Assembly (NCBI RefSeq): GCF_003668555.1
Contig: NZ_RCWN01000001.1
Span: 1,970,501-2,034,500 of the forward strand
Reading direction: 5' to 3'
Source: Notoacmeibacter ruber
Lineage (GTDB): Bacteria; Pseudomonadota; Alphaproteobacteria; Rhizobiales; Rhizobiaceae
DNA: 64,000 nt
Part shown: positions 27,783 through 36,724 of the stretch, in pieces
How the letters are laid out: each line of letters starts with the position of its first letter
Numbering within the stretch: position 1 is the stretch's first letter
Notes under the pieces: model-generated
Database searches by the model: none
Told to the model about the DNA's origin: nothing
Seen by the model: only the letters and a program-made list of their open reading frames with translations
Program-made: the position numbers and the translations under genes

Positions 27783-28106
27783 ATGACCAGCATCCCTTCC
27801 GACCCCGAAATGCCCGATCCAGGGCCGGGACATGATCCCGAAACACCGCCGGCGCCCGGCCCCGGCAAGGTGCCTGGCGATCTGCCCCCGGATACGCCAA
27901 GCCGGACGCCCGGCGAGCAACCGGGGCTGCCCGGTAACGATGATGATCTGCCGGAACTGCCGGAGCGTAATCCTTATCGCGAGCCGGAGCCACCGCGGCC
28001 GCCTATCGACGACCCCGGTCGTGTCGACAGTCCCGAAGTGCCCATCGAGACGCCGGACGACCATCCGAACACCTCGCCCGGCCAGACAAGCGAGGGCAGC
28101 GTATGA
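27783..28106 (+). CDS. Proline-rich, acidic, probably disordered protein of the urease cluster
   Basis: A 107-residue protein with about 31 prolines, many Asp, Glu and Gly, and no Cys, Trp or Phe. It has no signal peptide or membrane segment and is almost certainly disordered. Translation is credible: TAGGAGACATC gives a good ribosome site before the ATG, it starts 8 nt after ureA, and it overlaps the HD gene by 4 nt (ATGA). I do not recognise a family. Being coupled on both sides suggests it is expressed with urease; a scaffold or metal-delivery role would be guesswork. Confidence 0.7.
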   Translation: MTSIPSDPEMPDPGPGHDPETPPAPGPGKVPGDLPPDTPSRTPGEQPGLPGNDDDLPELPERNPYREPEPPRPPIDDPGRVDSPEVPIETPDDHPNTSPGQTSEGSV

Positions 28107-28723
28107 ACGAAGAGCTGTCTAAACAGCCAGCGGCCACACCGGCCGCTGGCATTCCAGACCTCTTTTCACCGGAGCGTTCCGAGACACGTCTGGTTGCCGA
28201 GGCCGCGCTGTTCGCCGCGCAGGCGCATGGCTTCCAGACACGTGAAGATACCGGCGACAGCTATCTTGTGCATCTTGCCGAAGTGGCAGCCATGGTGGCG
28301 TCGATCGAGCCTTATGACGCGGTTCTCCACGCAGCCGCATGGCTGCACGATACGGTGGAGGAGACTGCCGTCACCGAAGAAATCATACGTGAACGTTTTG
28401 GCGACGAGGTGGCCAACCTTGTCGTAGACGTGACAGATCCCGAGGGGCTTAAGGGCAAGGAACGCCGCCAGCGACAGGTCGATCACACGGCGCAGTGCGG
28501 CGAGCGGGTGAAACAACTCAAGATCGCCGACAAGACCTCCAATACCGAGGAATACCTCAACCTTCCCGAGAAGCGCTTCGATACAAAGGACGCGGCCCGC
28601 TACCTGAAATGGGCAAAACGGGTGGTCGACGTATCACGCGGAACGGCTCCGCAACTGGAAGAACGCTTCGATCGGTCCGCCAAGCGCCTGCAGGCCATGA
28701 TCGACGCTCATGACGATGATTGA
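28103..28723 (+). CDS. HD-domain phosphohydrolase (MESH1/SpoT-hydrolase-like)
   Basis: The 206-residue protein has the HD metal ligands spaced as in (p)ppGpp hydrolases: AAQAHGFQTREDTGDSYLVHLAEVAAMV, AAWLHDTVEET (the HD pair) and LKIADKTSNTEEY (the distal Asp). It is a stand-alone hydrolase domain without the synthetase, TGS or ACT parts of SpoT, like small alarmone hydrolases. Inside the urease cluster it is coupled to the proline-rich ORF before it and lies 39 nt before ureJ. Its substrate is inferred from the motif family and could be another nucleotide. Confidence 0.82.
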   Translation: MNEELSKQPAATPAAGIPDLFSPERSETRLVAEAALFAAQAHGFQTREDTGDSYLVHLAEVAAMVASIEPYDAVLHAAAWLHDTVEETAVTEEIIRERFGDEVANLVVDVTDPEGLKGKERRQRQVDHTAQCGERVKQLKIADKTSNTEEYLNLPEKRFDTKDAARYLKWAKRVVDVSRGTAPQLEERFDRSAKRLQAMIDAHDDD

Positions 28724-28762
28724 ATTCAAACCTATCGGATAATGGAAAGAAGAGGGTTTCAC

Positions 28763-29347
28763 ATGCGCCGTTTCGTTTTGGCCACCATTTTCGGCCTCGC
28801 ATCCGCGCCGGCCTTCGCCCATGCGCCAACCGGCGCCGGGGCGACATTCGGTGCATCCTTCATGAGCGGTGCGTTGCACCCGCTGAACGGTCTCGACCAT
28901 ATACTGGCCATGGTCGCGGTCGGTATTTTTGCTGCGATGATCGGTGGCCGAGCCATTTTTGCCATACCAGCCTCGTTCATCGGAGCGATGGTCATCGGCT
29001 TTGTTCTCGCGACAGCGGGGCTCAGCCTGCCCATGGTTGAGCCCATGATCGTCGCCTCCGTAATCGTGTTCGGACTGCTGATCGCTGCAACAACCCCCTC
29101 ATCTGCGATTGGCATGGGACTGGCCCTGCTCTTCGGCCTTTTCCATGGGCATGCGCACGGGGCGGAGCTTGCGGGCGCCACGGCAACGGCGTTCGGCGCC
29201 GGCTTTATGGTCGGCACGGCCCTGTTGCACGCCGCTGGAATCGCCTTGGCTGTGGGCCTCGAAAAGATGGCGTCCAACCGCGCCATCCTGCGCGTTGTCG
29301 GCGGCGCAACCGCGCTTGCGGGCGTCGCGATCGGTTTCGGCTTCTGA
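28763..29347 (+). CDS. ureJ: HupE/UreJ family metal permease
   Basis: UreJ proteins are small nickel (or cobalt) permeases found in urease and hydrogenase operons. The 194-residue protein has a signal sequence (ending ASAPAFAHA) followed by six membrane segments. It keeps the family's metal motif GALHPLNGLDHILAMVAVG and the second histidine-rich segment GLFHGHAHGAELAGA. The ATG at 28763 has a GAGGG site; an upstream ATG at 28742 is less likely. It presumably supplies Ni2+ for UreC. Confidence 0.9.
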   Translation: MRRFVLATIFGLASAPAFAHAPTGAGATFGASFMSGALHPLNGLDHILAMVAVGIFAAMIGGRAIFAIPASFIGAMVIGFVLATAGLSLPMVEPMIVASVIVFGLLIAATTPSSAIGMGLALLFGLFHGHAHGAELAGATATAFGAGFMVGTALLHAAGIALAVGLEKMASNRAILRVVGGATALAGVAIGFGF

Positions 29348-29359
29348 GAGGAAAACAGC

Positions 29360-29665
29360 ATGATCCCCGGAGAAATCATCACCAAAGACGGCGACCTCAC
29401 CCTCAACGAGGGCGCCGAGACACTGACACTCAAAGTAGCCAATACGGGGGACCGGCCAGTTCAGGTCGGCAGCCACTACCACTTCGCCGAAACCAACCCC
29501 GGCCTCTCCTTCGACCGGCAAAAAGCGAAAGGTATGCGGCTGGATATCGCCGCAGGCACCGCCATCCGCTTCGAGCCGGGACAGGAACGCGAAGTGACGC
29601 TCGTTCCTGTCCTCGGCAAACGCCGCATTATGGGCTTTCGCGGCGATACGATGGGAAAGGTCTGA
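29360..29665 (+). CDS. ureB: Urease beta subunit
   Basis: The 101-residue beta subunit opens with [20 protein letters not shown] and carries [51 protein letters not shown] and the [15 protein letters not shown] end, all canonical. It lies 12 nt after ureJ. Between it and ureC, about 1.03 kb away, are two divergent secreted-protein genes. Confidence 0.96.
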   Translation: MIPGEIITKDGDLTLNEGAETLTLKVANTGDRPVQVGSHYHFAETNPGLSFDRQKAKGMRLDIAAGTAIRFEPGQEREVTLVPVLGKRRIMGFRGDTMGKV

Positions 29666-29672
29666 CAGCGTG

Positions 29673-30110
29673 TCAGTTCAGATCCCGCACATAGACCGTG
29701 ACGTCATCCTCCTCCGAGACATCGGCGGCGACCACGGTCTGGGTGGTGATCTCCTCGCTGTCGAGCGCATAGGAAACGATGGCGTTCAAGTCGATCGCGC
29801 GGCGAAGCTCCTCGATATTGGCCGAGGTCTTCTCCGGCAGGTCTTTCACCATTTCACCGATGGAGGCCGGCACGCGGACGATTGTGATCGTATTGGCGTT
29901 CGTCATGATCTTGATCCGGCGCGCCACTTCTTCGGCACGGCCCGCCGCTTCGGAGACCTTGTCCTTGGCGTCCTGGCCGGAAGCCTCATGGGTTTCGATG
30001 GGGGCAGAGACGACCGCCTCGGTCAGGGCGGGCGTATCGGAAAGCTGCGCCAGAGCGCCCGGCGTGAAAAGCGTGGTGAAGGTTGCGGCGATTACAAATT
30101 TGCGGAGCAA
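29673..30110 (-). CDS. Secreted protein of unknown function inside the urease cluster
   Basis: Encoded against the urease genes, ending 7 bp from the ureB stop. The TTG at 30110 has a GAGG site 7 nt upstream and gives a clean Sec signal (LLRKFVIAATFTTLFTPGALAQ). An ATG at 30143 is an alternative but puts the hydrophobic core far from the N-terminus. The mature part, about 120 residues, is mostly helical and Ala/Glu/Thr-rich, ending EEDDVTVYVRDLN, with no cysteines. I do not recognise a family. Confidence 0.65.
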   Translation of the reverse strand: MLRKFVIAATFTTLFTPGALAQLSDTPALTEAVVSAPIETHEASGQDAKDKVSEAAGRAEEVARRIKIMTNANTITIVRVPASIGEMVKDLPEKTSANIEELRRAIDLNAIVSYALDSEEITTQTVVAADVSEEDDVTVYVRDLN

Positions 30111-30113
30111 GGT

Positions 30114-30626
30114 ATGACCTCGAACGTCTGGAATGGATGCCATGAAGCTGTAGGGCAAAATGGCCGTTCGACCAGTTTGTTGCATCGCTTAAGCGTGTTT
30201 CTGCCTGTTCTTTGTTGGGCGGCCGTTCCCACTAGCGGCCACGCGCAGGAGGCGCCAGATTGCGACGAGCCCCTGACACAGATGGAAATGACCGCCTGTG
30301 CGAGCCTCGACTATGAAAGCGCCGATGCCGATCTCAACGAACTTTGGCCGCGGCTCGTGGAGGATGCCCGCTCCAAGGATGCGGCAATGAGCGACTTTCT
30401 CGCCGAGCGCGACATTCCGAGCACCGAAGAAACGCTTCGCCGAGCGCAACGCGCCTGGATCGACTATCGTGATGCCGAATGCGACTACCGCGCCTATGAC
30501 GCGCTCGGGGGTTCGATGCAGCCGATGATCGGCAGTCAATGCCGGGCCGATCTCACCCGTGCCCGTATCCGGACGCTTCGTTCAGCGCTCGATCAGGCCG
30601 AAGGCGACGTCGGAAGCCGTGAATGA
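30114..30626 (+). CDS. LprI/DUF1311-family secreted protein
   Basis: A small periplasmic protein with a signal sequence (core VFLPVLCWAAVPTSGHA) and a DUF1311-type domain. Visible landmarks are PDCDEPLTQMEMTACASLDYESADADLN, then RAQRAWIDYRDAECDYRAYDALGGSMQPMIGSQCRADLTRARI, with four cysteines in the usual places. The family includes LprI lysozyme inhibitors, but most members are uncharacterised. The ATG at 30114 has a GGAG site but gives a long n-region; TTG at 30177 or GTG at 30195 would give a shorter, more usual signal. The start is unresolved. Such proteins are seen between ureB and ureC in related bacteria. Confidence 0.75.
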   Translation: MTSNVWNGCHEAVGQNGRSTSLLHRLSVFLPVLCWAAVPTSGHAQEAPDCDEPLTQMEMTACASLDYESADADLNELWPRLVEDARSKDAAMSDFLAERDIPSTEETLRRAQRAWIDYRDAECDYRAYDALGGSMQPMIGSQCRADLTRARIRTLRSALDQAEGDVGSRE

Positions 30627-30694
30627 TTTGCTCCCAAGCTGAATGCCGACCCTGAAAAAGCCCTTACGATCGCGCCGAACATCGAGGACCGAAA

Positions 30695-32407
30695 ATGCCA
30701 GCCACCCTCTCCCGCGCCGCTTATGCCGACATGTACGGCCCGACAACCGGCGACCGCGTTCGCCTCGCCGATACCGAATTGTTCATCGAGGTTGAAAAAG
30801 ACCTCACCACCTATGGCGAGGAGGTGAAATTCGGCGGCGGAAAGGTCATTCGTGACGGTATGGGCCAAAGTCAGGTGAGCCGGGCGGATGGCGCTGTCGA
30901 CACGGTCATCACCAATGCGCTGATCGTCGACTGGACAGGCATCTACAAAGCCGATGTCGGTCTGAAGGACGGCCGCATTGTCGGCATCGGCAAGGCCGGA
31001 AATCCCGATACGCAGCCCAATGTCGATATCATCATCGGCCCCGGCACGGAGGCCATTGCGGCCGAAGGCCGCATTCTCACCGCTGGCGGCATCGACAGCC
31101 ACATCCACTTCATCTGCCCTCAGCAGATCGAAGAAGCGCTGATGAGCGGCATCACCACCATGATCGGCGGCGGCACCGGCCCGGCGCACGGCACGCTTGC
31201 CACCACCTGCACGCCCGGCCCCTGGCACATTGCGAGGATGATCGAGGCGGCCGACGCCTTTCCGATGAACCTCGCATTTTCAGGTAAGGGCAACGCGTCA
31301 GACCCGCGCGCGCTGGAAGAAATGGTGCTCGGCGGCGCATCCGCATTGAAGCTGCATGAAGACTGGGGCACGACGCCGCAGGCGATCCGTACCTGCCTGT
31401 CGGTCTGCGACGACCACGACATTCAGGCGATGATCCACACTGACACGCTGAACGAGAGCGGCTTCGTGGAAAGCACGATCGAGGCGATCGACGGCCGGAC
31501 GATCCACGCCTTCCATACGGAAGGTGCTGGCGGCGGCCACGCGCCGGACATCATCAAGGTCGCCAGCCTGCCGAACATCATACCAAGTTCGACCAATCCC
31601 ACCCGGCCCTATACCGGCAATACCATCGCCGAACATCTAGACATGCTGATGGTCTGCCATCACCTCGACGGCAATATTCCGGAAGATGTGGCGTTTGCCG
31701 AAAGCCGGATCAGGAAAGAGACCATCGCGGCAGAGGACATTCTGCACGACCTCGGCGCCTTTTCGATCATCGCCTCGGACAGTCAGGCCATGGGCCGCGT
31801 CGGCGAGGTTATCATCCGCACGTTCCAGACCGCCGACAAGATGAAGCGCCAGCGCGGCCGCCTGGCAGACGAAACCGGCGAGAACGACAATCTGCGCGTC
31901 AAGCGCTATGTGTCCAAGTTCACCATCAACCCGGCCATCGCCCATGGCATGAGCGAGCATATCGGCTCCATCGAGGTCGGCAAGCGCGCGGACCTCACCC
32001 TCTGGCATCCTGCTTTCTTCGGCGTGAAGCCGGAAATGGTGCTGGTCGGCGGATCGATCGCCGCCGCGCCGATGGGTGATCCGAACGCTTCGATCCCGAC
32101 CCCGCAGCCCGTCCATATGCGACCCATGTTCGCCGCGTTCGGCAAGGCGCGGACCAATTCATCGATCACCTTCGTCAGCCAGTCGGCGCTCGATAATGGC
32201 CTTTCCGGCCGTCTCGGCACGGCCAAGAAGATGCTGGCCGTAAAGAATACGCGCGGCGGAATCGGCAAATCCGCCATGAAGCTGAATGACGCGACGCCGC
32301 AGATTGAGGTCGATCCGGAGACATACGAAGTCCGCGCCGATGGCGAATTGCTGACCTGCGAGCCGGCAACGGTTCTGCCCATGGCACAGAGGTATTTTCT
32401 GTTTTGA
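30695..32407 (+). CDS. ureC: Urease alpha subunit
   Basis: UreC holds the dinuclear nickel site. The 570-residue protein has the family length and every catalytic element: [12 protein letters not shown] (HxH nickel ligands), ALKLHEDWG (the lysine that is carbamylated), [10 protein letters not shown] and [15 protein letters not shown] (nickel and substrate histidines), [22 protein letters not shown] (mobile flap with its catalytic histidine), and [15 protein letters not shown] (nickel aspartate). It ends with the usual [17 protein letters not shown]. It is preceded by a 68-bp gap after the LprI gene and followed by a low-GC segment. Confidence 0.97.
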   Translation: MPATLSRAAYADMYGPTTGDRVRLADTELFIEVEKDLTTYGEEVKFGGGKVIRDGMGQSQVSRADGAVDTVITNALIVDWTGIYKADVGLKDGRIVGIGKAGNPDTQPNVDIIIGPGTEAIAAEGRILTAGGIDSHIHFICPQQIEEALMSGITTMIGGGTGPAHGTLATTCTPGPWHIARMIEAADAFPMNLAFSGKGNASDPRALEEMVLGGASALKLHEDWGTTPQAIRTCLSVCDDHDIQAMIHTDTLNESGFVESTIEAIDGRTIHAFHTEGAGGGHAPDIIKVASLPNIIPSSTNPTRPYTGNTIAEHLDMLMVCHHLDGNIPEDVAFAESRIRKETIAAEDILHDLGAFSIIASDSQAMGRVGEVIIRTFQTADKMKRQRGRLADETGENDNLRVKRYVSKFTINPAIAHGMSEHIGSIEVGKRADLTLWHPAFFGVKPEMVLVGGSIAAAPMGDPNASIPTPQPVHMRPMFAAFGKARTNSSITFVSQSALDNGLSGRLGTAKKMLAVKNTRGGIGKSAMKLNDATPQIEVDPETYEVRADGELLTCEPATVLPMAQRYFLF

Positions 32408-32430
32408 TGGTTCATATTCATGTCGCAAGG

Positions 32431-33162
32431 CTATACTTCTGAGGACGGGCCAACGAAAATCACACTCAAAACGCGCACGAATAAATCAGCACTGGGAACC
32501 AGTGTAAGAAAGAGACCGATCGCGCCAAACAGAATGCAGAAGCAAAGTGAAAATCTTCTTTTTCTTGATTCTCTAAAGTAGGTTTCAATTAAGATACCCT
32601 TGAGCAAAGACTCAAATTTACTTTTTGCTGAAGCCCAATGCGACTCGATCGGATCTCTCTGACGATTTCCCTCTACTCTTCTGCCAATCGCGGTATCTAG
32701 GAAACTGTCCCACTCGGCATCGTAGTACTTCCCATAACGGGTAAATGCGTCATAGCCGGTGTATCTGATTTGTTCATGTAGATGTACATAGGTATTAACC
32801 AGCGCGTTCCGAAACATCGTTTCCACATATTCGGGCCGGGAAGTACCGAACCGCATCACGAATGGGCGACGCAGACGATACAATAGGTTCGACAAACCCA
32901 TAAAAATTAGGCCAAAATATAAGCTCCTCAAACGCCATTCATTTGATATCAAAAAATAGCGTGGATTTTGCCCAGATAACTCGCTGAAATTGATATGTTG
33001 GGCAACGGAGTCGTTGAACAGTATCAGATAGCCGACGACGGGCACCGCCAGTGAAAGGTTAGCCAATTTTGAACCGAACAACCAAACATAGTCGGGCCAA
33101 GCGAAATTGTAGGTGAGCGCCCAGAGCCTAGTTTGGAATTTTTGGATCAACCCTTGCCCCAT
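32431..33162 (-). CDS. Low-GC membrane protein of unknown function interrupting the urease cluster
   Basis: A 243-residue protein on the strand opposite to urease, between ureC and ureE. Hydrophobic segments lie at about residues 33-49, 79-93 and 203-240, and the middle part is soluble, Tyr/Arg-rich, with YVHLHEQIRYTGYDAFTRYGKYYDAEWDSFLD. Codons are visibly AT-richer than all neighbours (TTA, ATA, AAA frequent), which suggests recent acquisition. No transposase or clear flanking repeat is visible. I do not recognise a family. A 37-codon frame just upstream on the same strand (33128-33241) overlaps its start and is not supported as a gene. Confidence 0.7.
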   Translation of the reverse strand: MGQGLIQKFQTRLWALTYNFAWPDYVWLFGSKLANLSLAVPVVGYLILFNDSVAQHINFSELSGQNPRYFLISNEWRLRSLYFGLIFMGLSNLLYRLRRPFVMRFGTSRPEYVETMFRNALVNTYVHLHEQIRYTGYDAFTRYGKYYDAEWDSFLDTAIGRRVEGNRQRDPIESHWASAKSKFESLLKGILIETYFRESRKRRFSLCFCILFGAIGLFLTLVPSADLFVRVLSVIFVGPSSEV

Positions 33163-33259
33163 CTATTGTCCCGAAGTTAAAAATGCCCGCAACAGCAATT
33201 GCATCTAAGTTCACTGATGCCGTGATCTCGGCAGTTTGCATAATACGAGCGGAACTCTC

Positions 33260-33817
33260 GTGCAGAATTTGAGAGAAAGTACCTGCCAACGGATCATACC
33301 GCATGGATCGGGTAGTAACCATCCCGCCGACACGATCACTTTGGACGAGACCGCGCGGCACCGGCGGCGGGCGAAGCTGACGTCCGATGGCGGGATCGAG
33401 TTTTTGCTCGACCTGCCAACGGCACGGCTATTGCGGCACGGCGAAGGGCTGTTGCTCGAGGATGGACGCGTGATCGAGGTCCGCGCGGAGCCGGAAGCCC
33501 TGCTGGAGGTTCGCGCCGATGACCCGCGCCATCTCCTCGCCCTTGCCTGGCAGATCGGCAACCGGCACCTCCCCGCGCAGATCGAATCCGACCGCATTCT
33601 CATCCGCCGCGATCATGTCATTGAGGAGATGCTAACCGGCCTCGGCGCGTCCGTCGCCCATGTCGAAGCGCCTTTCGATCCCGAAGGCGGCGCCTATGGC
33701 GATTCCCATTCCAACCATCATCACCACGACCATAATCATGGCGGTCACGGGCACAGCCACGAGCATGGCGATCACGATCACTCACATCACCACCATGCCC
33801 CTCACCACCATGATTGA
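33260..33817 (+). CDS. ureE: Urease accessory nickel metallochaperone UreE
   Basis: UreE binds nickel and passes it to the UreG/UreDF complex. The core shows ADTITLDETARHRRRAKLTSDGGIEFLLDLP, LLLEDGRVIEVRAEPEALLEV, LLALAWQIGNRHLPAQIESDRILIRRDHVIEEMLTGLGA, then a histidine-rich tail of about 35 residues with roughly half His, typical of nickel-storing UreE. The start is unusual: no ATG is available near the expected N-terminus. GTG at 33260, with a GGA 6 nt upstream, is the best candidate (185 residues), TTG at 33269 or 33236 being alternatives. The N-terminus abuts the low-GC insertion and may have been altered by it. Confidence 0.88.
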   Translation: MQNLRESTCQRIIPHGSGSNHPADTITLDETARHRRRAKLTSDGGIEFLLDLPTARLLRHGEGLLLEDGRVIEVRAEPEALLEVRADDPRHLLALAWQIGNRHLPAQIESDRILIRRDHVIEEMLTGLGASVAHVEAPFDPEGGAYGDSHSNHHHHDHNHGGHGHSHEHGDHDHSHHHHAPHHHD

Positions 33818-34483
33818 GTGCGGCCGGTGACACGCTCACTCCTCACCTTGCTGTCGTGGCTTTCTCCGGTCTTTCCGACCGGCAGCTTCGCCTATTCGGC
33901 AGGGCTGGAAACAGCCACGCTCGAAGGACGGGTGACGACGGCAGAGACGCTGGAAGATCGGCTGATCACGCTTATTCGATTGGGCGCGCCTTGGAATGAT
34001 GCTGTCCTGCTCGCCTCGGCCTACCGTGCCGCTGACGACGATGGAAAACGCAAGGAACTGATCGCCCTCGCCCGCGCACTTTGCGGCTCAGCCGAGAGAT
34101 TGCGCGAAACGCTTGATCAGGGCCGCGCCTTTCATGCCGCAGCGACACCCTGGTTCGGGGGTGATCGCGATGCGCTGCTGGACGGCGCGCCCCTTCCCGT
34201 CATGATCGGATACGCGGCAGCGCGCTATGGCCTGTCACTCGAGGAGACGATCTCCGCCTTTCTCCACGCCTTTGTCTCGGCGCAATTGCAAGCGGCCATC
34301 CGGCTGTCGATCATCGGCCAGTCGGGCGCAGCGAGCGCGCTCGCGCGACTGGAAAAAGAGGTCGATGCTGTGGCGCAGCGCGCCATCACGACCGACATCG
34401 AAGATCTCGGCACCTGCGCATTGGCAGCCGAAATTGATGCCCTACGTCACGAAACCCTTCCCGGACGGTTATTTTTGTCATGA
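33818..34483 (+). CDS. ureF: Urease accessory protein UreF
   Basis: UreF works with UreD and UreG in activating urease and regulates the UreG GTPase. The 221-residue all-helical protein has [24 protein letters not shown] at the N-terminus, a diagnostic UreF stretch, then [51 protein letters not shown] and the C-terminal PGRLFLS, also conserved. It starts with GTG directly after the ureE stop and overlaps ureG by 4 nt. Confidence 0.93.
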   Translation: MRPVTRSLLTLLSWLSPVFPTGSFAYSAGLETATLEGRVTTAETLEDRLITLIRLGAPWNDAVLLASAYRAADDDGKRKELIALARALCGSAERLRETLDQGRAFHAAATPWFGGDRDALLDGAPLPVMIGYAAARYGLSLEETISAFLHAFVSAQLQAAIRLSIIGQSGAASALARLEKEVDAVAQRAITTDIEDLGTCALAAEIDALRHETLPGRLFLS

Positions 34484-35130
34484 ACGAGCATGTGAACCCA
34501 GAAAAAACGGCACAGCGCGCGCCATCTCCAAATGGTCCGCTGAGGGTTGGCATTGGCGGACCGGTCGGCTCCGGCAAGACGACACTGACCGCACGGCTCT
34601 GCGAGGCGCTGCGTGATGAGATGAGCGTCGGGGTCGTCACCAACGACATCTATACGCGCGAGGACGCCGATGCGCTGGTTCGGATGCAGGCCCTTTCCTC
34701 CGACAGGATCGAAGGCGTAGAGACGGGCGGCTGCCCACACACCGCCATCCGCGAAGACGCCTCCATCAATCTGCGCGCCATCGAACGGCTGCGCGAGCGA
34801 TGCCCCGATCTCGACGTGGTGCTGATCGAGAGCGGCGGCGACAATCTGGCCGCGACCTTTTCGCCGGATCTGGCCGATCTGACGATCTACGTCATCAGCG
34901 TGTGTCAGGGCGATGACATTCCACGCAAGGGTGGCCCGGCCATCACGCGCAGCGACCTCCTGATCGTCAACAAGGCCGATCTGGCGCCTCATGTCGGTGC
35001 CGATCTGGATCGCATGAAGGCGGATGCAAAGGCGTCTCGCGGCGAACGACCCAGCGTCTTCACCGATCTGCGCCATGGCGAAGGGACCGACGCGATCGTC
35101 GCCTGGCTGAAGGAGAATGGCGGGCTCTGA
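34480..35130 (+). CDS. ureG: Urease accessory GTPase UreG
   Basis: UreG is the SIMIBI-class GTPase that powers nickel transfer into urease. The 216-residue protein has the P-loop [31 protein letters not shown], the metal-binding CPH in [42 protein letters not shown], and the guanine-binding NKADL. All catalytic elements are intact. It is the last gene of the urease cluster and is convergent with the zinc operon. Confidence 0.96.
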   Translation: MNEHVNPEKTAQRAPSPNGPLRVGIGGPVGSGKTTLTARLCEALRDEMSVGVVTNDIYTREDADALVRMQALSSDRIEGVETGGCPHTAIREDASINLRAIERLRERCPDLDVVLIESGGDNLAATFSPDLADLTIYVISVCQGDDIPRKGGPAITRSDLLIVNKADLAPHVGADLDRMKADAKASRGERPSVFTDLRHGEGTDAIVAWLKENGGL

Positions 35131-35141
35131 CGACCGCCCAC

Positions 35142-36296
35142 CTATGGCAGGCTGCTGGGACTATCCGGCGTTCCGCGCCCTGGGCGGCCGGCATAAAGAC
35201 GGCGATAGCCTTCCATGAATCGCCTGTCGATCCGATCCTTCATGAACAACGGCAAGCGCCCGCGCCAATAGTAGCCGCCCCATTGGCCGAAACCGGTGCC
35301 GTCCCCGAGATTGAGCGCCGAGAACCACCTCTTTTGCGGCCTGTATGCCTTCATCGTATCGCCCGCGATCCGGGCCAGCAGATTGTGGGTCAGGATCGGT
35401 GCAGCTCGGACACCAAAGACCCCGACATTCGGACGGGGATCGTCTATGAAATGCGCACAATCGCCGATGGCAAACACCCGCTCATCCGATATGGATTGCA
35501 GTGTCGGCCTCACACAGATCCCGCCCGGCTCGTTAAAAGCCAGACCGTGCACCTTCGCCTCGGGGGGTGGCCTCAGTCCGGTCGCGAGCAGAACATGGTC
35601 GAATGGCAGCGCAGTCCCATCGGACAGAAGCACGGCTTCGTCATTGATGGCCTCGCAGGCTGAGTTCGTCCGGGTATCGACACCGAAGCCCCTCAGCAGG
35701 TGTTCGATGGCCGCGGAAGCACCTTCCGATGCCTTGGCCATAAGCCTGTTTTCTGGAGACACCAGCGTGATGTCGATTGCCGCGCCGTAGCGGCGACCCA
35801 GCGCAGCCGCATTGGCAGACAGTTCGCAACCGGAATGGCCACCGCCGATCACGACGAGCCGCACGGTCTGCCGGCGCTCGATCATCGAGCGGAGCGCATC
35901 GCGGAGCGCGATCAGCTGAGACAGAGGCTTGGCCGTAAAAACGGAGGCGGCGGCAGAGACCGGGAATGGAGCCGCGACGGTCGAGCCGAGATTGAGCGAG
36001 AGCAGTTCGTAATCGATGGGGCTGGCATCCCGAAGGCGAACGCGCCGTTCGGCCGGAACGATGTCTTGGACTTCACCGCGTACATGCCGCACACCGCAAG
36101 CTGCCGCAAGGGCTGCCGAACTCAACTGCCCCTCTTCCTCGGTATATTGCCCGCCGAGGATACCGGCCGCGAGCGAGGAATAGCGAAATATCCCATCATC
36201 GATGAGAACGACGTCCGCGCCGGCATCCGCCAGTTTCCGTGCGTTCGAAACGACATGAAGATGGCCGTGACCGAGACCCGCGAGGACAACGCGCAT
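35142..36296 (-). CDS. FAD-dependent pyridine nucleotide-disulphide-type oxidoreductase in the zinc operon
   Basis: A 384-residue flavoprotein of the NDH-2/selenide-dikinase-associated type. It has an N-terminal FAD fold VVLAGLGHGHLHVV, a second dinucleotide fold VRLVVIGGGHSGCELSANAAALG near residue 150, the VLLATGLRPPP strand, and ERVFAIGDCAHF near residue 290 that binds FAD. GxGFGQWGGYYWRGRLP lies near the C-terminus. No redox-active CxxC is visible, so NADH:quinone-type activity is more likely than disulphide reduction. Its ATG overlaps the zur stop (ATGA), so it should be co-expressed with znuCB-zur. A link between this family and zinc is not one I know. Confidence 0.83.
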   Translation of the reverse strand: MRVVLAGLGHGHLHVVSNARKLADAGADVVLIDDGIFRYSSLAAGILGGQYTEEEGQLSSAALAAACGVRHVRGEVQDIVPAERRVRLRDASPIDYELLSLNLGSTVAAPFPVSAAASVFTAKPLSQLIALRDALRSMIERRQTVRLVVIGGGHSGCELSANAAALGRRYGAAIDITLVSPENRLMAKASEGASAAIEHLLRGFGVDTRTNSACEAINDEAVLLSDGTALPFDHVLLATGLRPPPEAKVHGLAFNEPGGICVRPTLQSISDERVFAIGDCAHFIDDPRPNVGVFGVRAAPILTHNLLARIAGDTMKAYRPQKRWFSALNLGDGTGFGQWGGYYWRGRLPLFMKDRIDRRFMEGYRRLYAGRPGRGTPDSPSSLP

Positions 36297-36724
36297 CAGG
36301 CTGCGGCACCACCCGGCTTGCAACGCTGGCACAGGCCGCGAACTTCTCCGAAGAGGCTGCTCGCGGAAAAGCCAATGGGTTTGGTAGCCTCCTGCACGGC
36401 GGCATCGAGATTGCCGACATTCAGCTCTTCCACCTCGCCGCATTCATCGCAGACCGCGAAGAGCACGCCATGCCCGCCGCAATGATTGTGATTGCAGCTG
36501 ACGAAGGCGTTCAGCCGGTCGAGGCGATGCACCATGCCGGTATCCAGCAGCTTGTCGAGCGCGCGGTAGATCTGCGGCGGGGCGCGAAGCCCGTCCTCCC
36601 TCAGGCGGTCCAGGAGATTGTACGCGGTCAGCGGTGTGCCTTCTTCCCGCAGTGTCTCCAGAACAAGCCGCTGGTTGCGGGTCAGTTTCTCTTCGGATGG
36701 ATGGTGGTGACAGTCGGTTGTCAT
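36296..36724 (-). CDS. zur: Zinc uptake regulator, Fur family
   Basis: Zur represses zinc-uptake genes when zinc is sufficient. The 142-residue protein has a His-rich N-terminus (MTTDCHHHP), a winged-helix part (RNQRLVLETLREEGTPLTAYNLLDRLREDGLRAPPQIYRALDKLLDTGMVHRL), the sensory site residues in CNHNHCGGHGVLFAVCDECGEVEEL, and a second CxxC (CQRC) near the end for the structural zinc. The Zur box at 38434 and its place in the znuCB operon separate it from Fur. It overlaps znuB and the oxidoreductase gene by 4 nt and 1 nt respectively, so it is autoregulated by the same promoter. Confidence 0.93.
   Translation of the reverse strand: MTTDCHHHPSEEKLTRNQRLVLETLREEGTPLTAYNLLDRLREDGLRAPPQIYRALDKLLDTGMVHRLDRLNAFVSCNHNHCGGHGVLFAVCDECGEVEELNVGNLDAAVQEATKPIGFSASSLFGEVRGLCQRCKPGGAAA

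Noticed and set aside
33128..33241. A 37-codon minus-strand frame overlapping the start of the low-GC membrane gene
   Set aside because: No good ribosome site, and its start coincides with a TATTAT that looks more like a -10 box.
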